From positions 1 to 64,000 of the forward strand of contig JAJFJA010000006.1 of NCBI GenBank assembly GCA_021774445.1: 64,000 nucleotides of DNA, written 5' to 3'. The DNA comes from Alphaproteobacteria bacterium. GTDB lineage: Bacteria > Pseudomonadota > Alphaproteobacteria > UBA6615. Positions 58,455 through 64,000 of the stretch are shown in pieces. Under the pieces are notes generated by a model. The model made no database searches. It saw nothing but the letters and a program-made list of their open reading frames with translations, and was not told where the DNA came from. Every line of letters begins with the position of its first letter. The stretch's first letter is position 1. Both the position numbers and the translations under genes were made by a program.

Positions 58455-58554
58455 GTCATGGCGAGGAGGCCGCGGGCTGACGCGGCAATCCAGAGACTGC
58501 AGGCTGTTCACCGCTTTCTGGATCGCCACGGCCGCTTCGCCGCTTCGCGATGAC
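58455..58554. repeat. Interspersed palindromic element (about 100 bp)
   Basis: The left end GTCATGGCGAGGAGGCCGCG... CGGCAATCCAGAG and the right end CTTTCTGGATCGCC...CGCTTCGCGATGAC are imperfect inverted copies. They resemble the GTCATTGCGAGGAG / CAATCCAG palindromic elements known to be dispersed between genes in many bacterial genomes. It fills the gap between DUF1244 and the YbdK-type ligase. A degenerate half-copy lies at 61393-61423. Confidence 0.65.
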
Positions 58555-58623
58555 GAAAATAACGACATCGGGCAGCTCCTTATGTGGGATCACCGACCTC
58601 AAAGGCCAGACCCAGGCACATAA

Positions 58624-59769
58624 CTAAACCCCCGCCACGGTCTCCGTGATCAACCAATCGACGACCTGACACAGCGCCTCATGCTCGCTCGCGCCACCGG
58701 CAAGGGCGGCGTCATGGACCGCCAGCTGACGATGGGCGCTACTGCCTCTCGCAAGTATCTCCCAGGCATGCGCGACCTCGTTGCGGCAACCCAACCGACC
58801 GGCATCTTCATCGACGATCTCCAGAATCTCGCCGAGCAGGTGGTCATAGGGCACGACCTCGCCCCGCCCTAGATCGAGCAGCCCCTGGCTGACGCCGTAG
58901 CGCTGTGCCCGCCAGCGATTCTCGTCGATGAGCATGTTGGAATAGATCCGCCAGCGTTGGTTGCTGCGCCGCATCCTGACCAGTGCCGACAGCAGCGTCA
59001 GCAGCAAGGCGGCGACGCAGACACCATCGTCCACGTTGGTGCAGACATCGGCGATCCGCATCTCCAGGGTCGGAAACTCGTGATGCGGCCGCATATCCCA
59101 CCAGATCTTGCTCGAATCTTCGATCAGACCGGCGTTGACAAGAATATCCACATGCCGGCGAAACTCGCCGTAACTGTCGAACCGCTCCGGCAAGCCGGTC
59201 CTCGGCAGCTCATCGAACACGCTGATCCGATAACTCATCAACCCGGAATTCCGTCCCTGCCAGAACGGCGACGACGTAGTCAGGGCCAATAAGTGCGGCA
59301 GGAAATAGGCGATCTGGCTCATCAGATCGATGCGCAATTCGTCATCGTCGAAGCCCACATGCACATGCATGCCACAGGTCAGCAAACGCCGCGCCACCGC
59401 CTGTAGATCACGGGCCAGGTCGTTATACCGGTCCTTGTCGGTATGACGCTGCGCCGTCCAGGCGGCGAAAGGGTGGGTCGAGGCCGCGATTGGCGCCAAG
59501 CCGAACTGCGCCGCCGCGTCGGCCACCGCGCGTCGCAAACCGGCCAGCTTGGTCCGCGCTTCACCGATCGTCTGGCAGACGGAAGTACCGATTTCGATCT
59601 GCGCGCGCAGGAATTCCGGCGAGACCGTGCCCAGCGCCGGGTCCACCAGGGCCTCACAAGCCTGCATCAGCGCGGCCGGCGGATCGGCGGCGAGATCCCG
59701 GGTCTGCCGGTCGACCAGCAGATACTCCTCTTCGATCCCAACGGTCAGCGGTTGCTCGGCGACAGCCAT
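58624..59769 (-). CDS. YbdK-type carboxylate-amine ligase (GCS2 family)
   Basis: A 381-residue ATP-grasp-like gamma-glutamyl/carboxylate-amine ligase. Key segments are GIEEEYLLVDRQTRDLA, the metal/ATP region QIEIGTSVCQTIGEARTKL, CGMHVHVGF and PHHEFPTLEMRIADVCTNVDD. The group has weak glutamate-cysteine ligase activity in E. coli; the true substrate is uncertain. The ATG at 59769 is used. It is divergent from pyk. Confidence 0.88.
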   Translation of the reverse strand: MAVAEQPLTVGIEEEYLLVDRQTRDLAADPPAALMQACEALVDPALGTVSPEFLRAQIEIGTSVCQTIGEARTKLAGLRRAVADAAAQFGLAPIAASTHPFAAWTAQRHTDKDRYNDLARDLQAVARRLLTCGMHVHVGFDDDELRIDLMSQIAYFLPHLLALTTSSPFWQGRNSGLMSYRISVFDELPRTGLPERFDSYGEFRRHVDILVNAGLIEDSSKIWWDMRPHHEFPTLEMRIADVCTNVDDGVCVAALLLTLLSALVRMRRSNQRWRIYSNMLIDENRWRAQRYGVSQGLLDLGRGEVVPYDHLLGEILEIVDEDAGRLGCRNEVAHAWEILARGSSAHRQLAVHDAALAGGASEHEALCQVVDWLITETVAGV

Positions 59770-59937
59770 CGGCTCAGCCCCAGTTGCCTTGCCTCATTAT
59801 ATCGTCGATCGGTCGCGGCGAGCCACGTCATTACGAAAAATCCTTGCTCGTTCAATTCAATTCGCCATGCTAAGGCCTGGAGCGCCGACGATCTGCGGCG
59901 GCCGGTAACCTGGTGCAATAAGAGGGTTCAAACCGTC

Positions 59938-61353
59938 ATGCGGCGCTACCGCAACGCCAAGATTATCGCCACGCTCGGACCGGCGAGCAGCGACCCCGCG
60001 ACCATCAAGGCGCTTTTTGAGGCCGGGGCGGACGTATTCCGCTTCAACATGAGCCATGGCAGTCACGACGATCACCGCCGCAACTACGCCACGGTGCGCG
60101 CGCTCGACGCCGCCTCTGGACGCCCCATAGGCGCGCTATTTGACCTCCAGGGGCCTAAATTGCGGGTTGGGCGTTTTGTCGATGGCAAGGCGACCTTGGA
60201 GAATGGTACGCCTTTCCGCCTCGATCTCGATGACACCCCCGGCGACGCCACGCGGGCTCATATGCCTCATCCGGAGGTGTTTCGCGCCCTCGAGCAAGAC
60301 ACCGAAATCCTTATCGATGACGGCCGCATCCGCCTGCGGGTCGCCTCCTGCACCGGTGACAGCGCGGAGACCGAAGTCGTCGTCGGCGGTATCATTTCAA
60401 ACAACAAGGGCTTCAACCTGCCCGACGTCATTCTCCCACTCTCACCTCTGACCCGGAAGGACCACGAGGATTTGCGTTTTGCCCTCGATCAGGGCTGCGA
60501 TTGGATCGCCTTAAGTTTCGTACAGTTGCCGGAGGATGTCGCCGAGGCCCGCAAGCTGATTGGCAATCGCGCCCGCGTCATGGCCAAACTGGAGAAACCG
60601 TCGGCCATCCGCTACTTGGACCAGATCATCGAAATGTCCGACGCGGTGATGGTGGCGCGCGGTGATCTCGGTGTCGAAATGCCACCCGAAACCGTGCCCG
60701 GCGTGCAGAAGCAAATCATCCGTTCCGGCCGCCGCACCGGCAAGCCGGTGGTCGTCGCCACCCAAATGCTGGAGTCCATGATCGGCGCGCCGCAACCGAC
60801 CCGCGCCGAAGCTTCGGATGTCGCCACCGCGGTCTATGACGGCGCCGACTGCGTCATGCTTTCCGGCGAGACCGCCGCCGGCAAATTTCCGGTCGAGGCC
60901 GTCCGTATGATGGACCGCATCATCACCCAGGTCGAACGCGATCCCCTTTATCGCGGCATCATCGAAAATGCCCAACAGGACCACGACGCCACCTCCGCCG
61001 ACGCCATCACCGCGGGCGCCCGCCAAGTGGCGGAGACCATTCGCGCCGCCGCGGTCGTCACCTACACCACGTCCGGCTCGACCGCATTACGCGCGGCCCG
61101 GGAACGCCCACCGGTCCCCATTCTTTGCCTGACCCCGTCGCAAGATACCGCCCGCCAACTCGCCCCGGCCTGGGGCATCCACGCCGTCGTCACCGCCGAT
61201 GCCACCAACATCGACGAGATGGTCGAGAAGGCCGAACGCCTGGCCAAGGAACAGGGCTTCGCCATCAGCGGCGATCGTCTGGTAATCACCGCCGGCATTC
61301 CCTTCGGCACCCCTGGCGCGACCAATCTGCTACGCATTGCCTGGGTGGAATAG
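59938..61353 (+). CDS. pyk: Pyruvate kinase
   Basis: A 471-residue glycolytic enzyme (PEP + ADP to pyruvate + ATP). Motifs are KIIATLGPAS, RFNMSHGSHDDH, LFDLQGPKLRVG, the active-site Lys region VMAKLEKPSAIRYLDQII, VARGDLGVEMPPE, VATQMLESMI and DCVMLSGETAAGKFPVEAV. The start at 59938 (MRRYRNAKII) fits the family; the open frame further upstream is antisense to the ligase. The C-terminal regulatory domain is complete. Confidence 0.95.
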   Translation: MRRYRNAKIIATLGPASSDPATIKALFEAGADVFRFNMSHGSHDDHRRNYATVRALDAASGRPIGALFDLQGPKLRVGRFVDGKATLENGTPFRLDLDDTPGDATRAHMPHPEVFRALEQDTEILIDDGRIRLRVASCTGDSAETEVVVGGIISNNKGFNLPDVILPLSPLTRKDHEDLRFALDQGCDWIALSFVQLPEDVAEARKLIGNRARVMAKLEKPSAIRYLDQIIEMSDAVMVARGDLGVEMPPETVPGVQKQIIRSGRRTGKPVVVATQMLESMIGAPQPTRAEASDVATAVYDGADCVMLSGETAAGKFPVEAVRMMDRIITQVERDPLYRGIIENAQQDHDATSADAITAGARQVAETIRAAAVVTYTTSGSTALRAARERPPVPILCLTPSQDTARQLAPAWGIHAVVTADATNIDEMVEKAERLAKEQGFAISGDRLVITAGIPFGTPGATNLLRIAWVE

Positions 61354-61392
61354 CGGGGACTCGGAGCCGCTTCGCTGCGCCGGTTCGGGGCA

Positions 61393-61423
61393 TGGATTGC
61401 TTCACCGCGCTCGCAAAAGACGG
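61393..61423. repeat. Degenerate half of an interspersed palindromic element
   Basis: TGGATTGCTTCACCGCGCTCGCAAAAGACGG resembles one arm of the common element whose fuller copy is at 58455-58554. It lies just after pyk; the other arm was not found. Confidence 0.4.
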
Positions 61424-61487
61424 TGCCGGGGAACGGAGTGGATAGGAACAGTCGGCGGCGCAAACTCAGCCAGCCGCCATTGCCGAC

Positions 61488-61949
61488 CTAGGCCAGCATG
61501 CTCCGCAGCATCCAAGCGGTCTTCTCATGGACCTGCATCCGCTGCGTCAGCAGATCCGCCGTCGGCTCGTCGCCCGCTTGATCGGCCACCGGAAAGACCT
61601 CCCGCGCCGTGCGGGCCACGGTTTCCTGATCCTCCATCAATTGCCGGATCATATCCTCCGCCGCCGGCACACCGTCCTCTTCGGCAATCGACGATAAGGC
61701 GGCATAAGCCCGATAACTGCCCGGTGCCGGATGCCCCAGCGCCCTGATCCTTTCGGCGACGAGATCGACGGCAAGGGCAAGCTCGTTATATTGCCCCTCG
61801 AACATCAGATGCAGGGTGTTGAACATGGGACCCGTGACGTTCCAATGGAAGTTATGGGTCTTCAGATACAGTGTATAGGTTTCCGCCAACACGCGGGAAA
61901 GCCCGTCCGCGACCGCTTTCCGATCTTCCTCGGAGATACCGATATTCAT
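61488..61949 (-). CDS. dps: Dps family DNA-protection/ferritin-like protein
   Basis: A 153-residue four-helix protein that oxidises and stores iron and protects DNA during starvation or peroxide stress. Ferroxidase ligands appear in [43 protein letters not shown] (His, His, Asp, Glu). It starts at 61949 after AGGGGCAGAG. A 39-bp palindrome 33 bases upstream is its likely control site. Confidence 0.93.
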   Translation of the reverse strand: MNIGISEEDRKAVADGLSRVLAETYTLYLKTHNFHWNVTGPMFNTLHLMFEGQYNELALAVDLVAERIRALGHPAPGSYRAYAALSSIAEEDGVPAAEDMIRQLMEDQETVARTAREVFPVADQAGDEPTADLLTQRMQVHEKTAWMLRSMLA

Positions 61950-61981
61950 CTCTGCCCCTCACTTTTCCTGGGAAACGATGG

Positions 61982-62020
61982 TTGTGCCACATATTGGAAT
62001 AATTCCAATATGTGGCACAA
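61982..62020. promoter_or_regulatory. 39-bp perfect palindrome upstream of dps
   Basis: Arms TTGTGCCACATATTGGAAT (61982-62000) and its exact complement (62002-62020) flank a single central A. The core TTGGAATAATTCCAA has the shape of Irr/Fur-family boxes (TT-N-GAA-N3-TTC-N-AA). It may also form a strong hairpin at the end of the upstream EF-G-like gene. Confidence 0.6.
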
Positions 62021-62183
62021 GTATCAGATTTCAAGCGCTATCCTACACTCGGCTAGCTGCCCCGCCATCGCAGCGCGTTCGGCCAAGGATGCTCGGCCGC
62101 CGTCTGCCGGATCAGTGGATTTATCAACAATCGCGGCGGGATCGGGGTGGTCGGCGACACCGCCAACCCCCTAAAACATCCCG

Positions 62184-64000
62184 CTAGGCAGCGGCGGATT
62201 CTCGCCGCATCGCAACGACCGTATCCGCCTCGCGCCCCGTCAGTTCGGACATGTGATCGATCTCGAAGCGGAACGTACCGGCCCCCTGACTCAAGGACCG
62301 CAACTCGATAATCAAATCACGGGTCTCCGCCAGCGGCATAAACGCCTGCACCGTATCCCAACCGTCCCAGCCGCTCTTGCCATCAAAGCCGAGGATTTGC
62401 CCTCGACGCTGGGTGATCAGGGTATTCACCTTGCTGGTGTGTTCGCTCGGTACGTCGATTTCGACTTTGGCGATGGGCTCCAGCAACACCGGGTTGCAGG
62501 ACGGCATGCCCTCCCGCATAGCCAAGGCAGCGGCGGATCGAAACGCCTGGTCCGAACTATCCACGGCATGAAACTGACCATCAAACAAACACACCGACAG
62601 ATCGACGACGGGAAAGCCCAAGTGCCCTTTGCTGAGATATTCCTTCACCCCGTGCTCAACGGACGGGATGAATTGTCGCGGTACCGAGCCGCCGACAATG
62701 CGGTTCGAAAACTCGAAACCGCTGCCTCGGGGCAGTGGTTTGATTTCGATTTTCACATCGCCGAACTGGCCGTGTCCGCCACTTTGCTTCTTGTGTCGCG
62801 CATGCTGTTCCACCGGCTTGCGGATCGTCTCTTTGTACGGCACCTGAGGGGGTTTGGTCGTCACATCGATTTTGTATTTATGCGCCAGATTGTCCTTCGC
62901 CACCGCAAGGTGAATCTCCCCTTGCCCCCACAGCACCATCTCATGGGTATCGGCATTCTGCTCCAGCACATAGGACGGGTCTTCTTCGAGCAGACGATGC
63001 ACCGCGCCGGACAACTTGACCTCGTCCTCGCGTTTTTCGGCTTGAATAGCCATGGCATAAACTGGCGACAATGGACCGGGCCAAGGGTCGCCGCCTTCGC
63101 CGCGGCCGCCCGGTGTCAGCACATCGCCCGTCGCCAGATCCTCCATACGCCCCAGCGCGACGACAGCGCCCGGCCCGGCCTTGGAGATCCTGGTCTGTTG
63201 TTGACCAAGCATCTGAAAAATGCCGCCAACCCGTGATCCGCCGAGGCTGCTGCCTTCGGCAACTTCACCGCTCCACACCCGAGCGAAACTAAGCTTGCCG
63301 GAATGCGCCGCGTGTACCGTCTTGAACACCTGCGCCACGGCCTCGCCATTGCTTGCAAACCCACGTCTTTCGGCAGTCTTCGCGCTCCTCGGCGTGTCAT
63401 GACGCAGCGCCTTCCACAAACGAAACACCCCGCTTTGCGTCTCGCCGCTGCCCAGCATCACCGGCACAATATTGTCGGCCGCCAAATTTATCGAAAGATT
63501 CTGGTAAACGTCCGCGGAGTCCGGCACCACATCCTCGAGCAGCTGCTCCAGCAGCCGATCATCGAAATCCGCTAGCGATTCCAACAGGCCCTGGCGCGCT
63601 TCCTCTTCCGCATCCTTGACCGATTCCGGCAATTTAATCAGCGCCGAGCCTTCCCCCGGCTTGTACTCATAGGCGCGTTTGCTGATCAGATCGACATAAC
63701 CGGTGATATCGTTGCCTTCGATAATCGGCACCTGACGCAGGACCAGCGGTCGCTGCGATACCGCCTGCAGCGCCTCCAATACCTCGCTCACCCGACCCTC
63801 ATAATTGTCCATCTTGTTGATGAACACGATGTGCGGCACGGCATGTTCGTCGAGCAGCTTGAACAGCGGCGCCATCGCTGGAATCTTTGAGACGTCCGGC
63901 TCGCAGACGATCACCGCGACATCGGCGACCATCAGGGCGTTGCGCGCGTCCTGGCCGAACTCGATCGAGCCGGGGCAATCGATCAGGGCCCACTCGTCGT
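62184..64000 (-). CDS. Elongation factor G-like GTPase (FusA2-type), partial
   Basis: The C-terminal 605 or so codons of an EF-G-family protein; the P-loop is outside the window. Visible are the G3 motif IDCPGS, VADVAVIVCEPDV, the G4 motif FINKMD, domain II (VFKTVHAAHSGKLSFARVWSGEV), and domains III-V (KHxxQSGGHGQFGDVKIEI, NRIVGGSVPRQFIPSVEHGVKEYL, REGMPSCNPVLLEPIAKVEIDVPSEHTSKV). The divergence from canonical EF-G fits the EF-G2/FusA2-like branch seen as a second copy in alphaproteobacteria. No other translation gene is adjacent. Confidence 0.88.
   Translation of the reverse strand, partial: DEWALIDCPGSIEFGQDARNALMVADVAVIVCEPDVSKIPAMAPLFKLLDEHAVPHIVFINKMDNYEGRVSEVLEALQAVSQRPLVLRQVPIIEGNDITGYVDLISKRAYEYKPGEGSALIKLPESVKDAEEEARQGLLESLADFDDRLLEQLLEDVVPDSADVYQNLSINLAADNIVPVMLGSGETQSGVFRLWKALRHDTPRSAKTAERRGFASNGEAVAQVFKTVHAAHSGKLSFARVWSGEVAEGSSLGGSRVGGIFQMLGQQQTRISKAGPGAVVALGRMEDLATGDVLTPGGRGEGGDPWPGPLSPVYAMAIQAEKREDEVKLSGAVHRLLEEDPSYVLEQNADTHEMVLWGQGEIHLAVAKDNLAHKYKIDVTTKPPQVPYKETIRKPVEQHARHKKQSGGHGQFGDVKIEIKPLPRGSGFEFSNRIVGGSVPRQFIPSVEHGVKEYLSKGHLGFPVVDLSVCLFDGQFHAVDSSDQAFRSAAALAMREGMPSCNPVLLEPIAKVEIDVPSEHTSKVNTLITQRRGQILGFDGKSGWDGWDTVQAFMPLAETRDLIIELRSLSQGAGTFRFEIDHMSELTGREADTVVAMRRESAAA

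Overview
The window is about 64 kb of GC-rich chromosome from an alphaproteobacterium, most likely in or near the Rhodospirillales. The evidence is the three-gene proton-translocating transhydrogenase (alpha-1, alpha-2, beta), a GapR-type DNA-binding protein next to a DUF1244 gene, an S21 protein of alphaproteobacterial type, CtrA-like TTAA-N7-TTAA boxes, a TAXI-type TRAP transporter and a fused indolepyruvate oxidoreductase. No integrase, transposase, phage gene or CRISPR array was found. Nearly all very long antisense reading frames are shadows caused by high GC3.

Layout. 0-9.8 kb: start of an S49 peptidase, a methyltransferase, a DUF2007 protein, a polyprenyl diphosphate synthase, a pair of exported proteins with one dockerin-like EF-hand each, two envelope proteins sharing a C-terminal domain, a bactofilin behind a CtrA-like box, a crotonase/3-hydroxyacyl-CoA dehydrogenase fusion, a methyltransferase and tRNA-Pro(CGG). 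9.9-18 kb: a leftward operon of RpiR regulator, class III aminotransferase, BKACE (beta-keto acid cleavage) enzyme, two TAXI binding proteins, fused TRAP permease and UspA. It reads as uptake, transamination and acetyl-CoA-dependent cleavage of an unknown amino compound. 18-32 kb: apt, a FAH-family enzyme, an accessory stretch (19.9-28.1 kb), then an aminotransferase, an SMP-30 lactonase and an arabinonate-type dehydratase. The accessory stretch holds a TetR cluster, a DevBCA-like exporter and an adenylate cyclase. Pieces of the 3' ends of the neighbouring FAH and aminotransferase genes are repeated in direct orientation around its modules.

32.3-37 kb holds the most striking system: a clear TPP riboswitch heads a complete branched-chain-amino-acid-type (Liv/HAAT) ABC transporter (binding protein, LivH, LivM-LivG fusion, LivF). 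I predict uptake of thiamin or a thiamin precursor or breakdown product by a transporter family not normally assigned that role.

37-64 kb is mostly housekeeping: pyrE, an SDR, a family 5 binding protein with two permeases but no ATPases, rpsU with an apparent ATC start codon, pntB/pntAB/pntA (PntA with a heptad-repeat tail), a thioredoxin-like protein, a UbiB-family kinase, oligoendopeptidase F, acyl-CoA synthetase, a BON lipoprotein, a nucleotide-sugar epimerase, indolepyruvate oxidoreductase, GapR, DUF1244, a YbdK-type ligase, pyruvate kinase, dps behind a 39-bp palindrome, and most of an EF-G-like GTPase cut by the window end.
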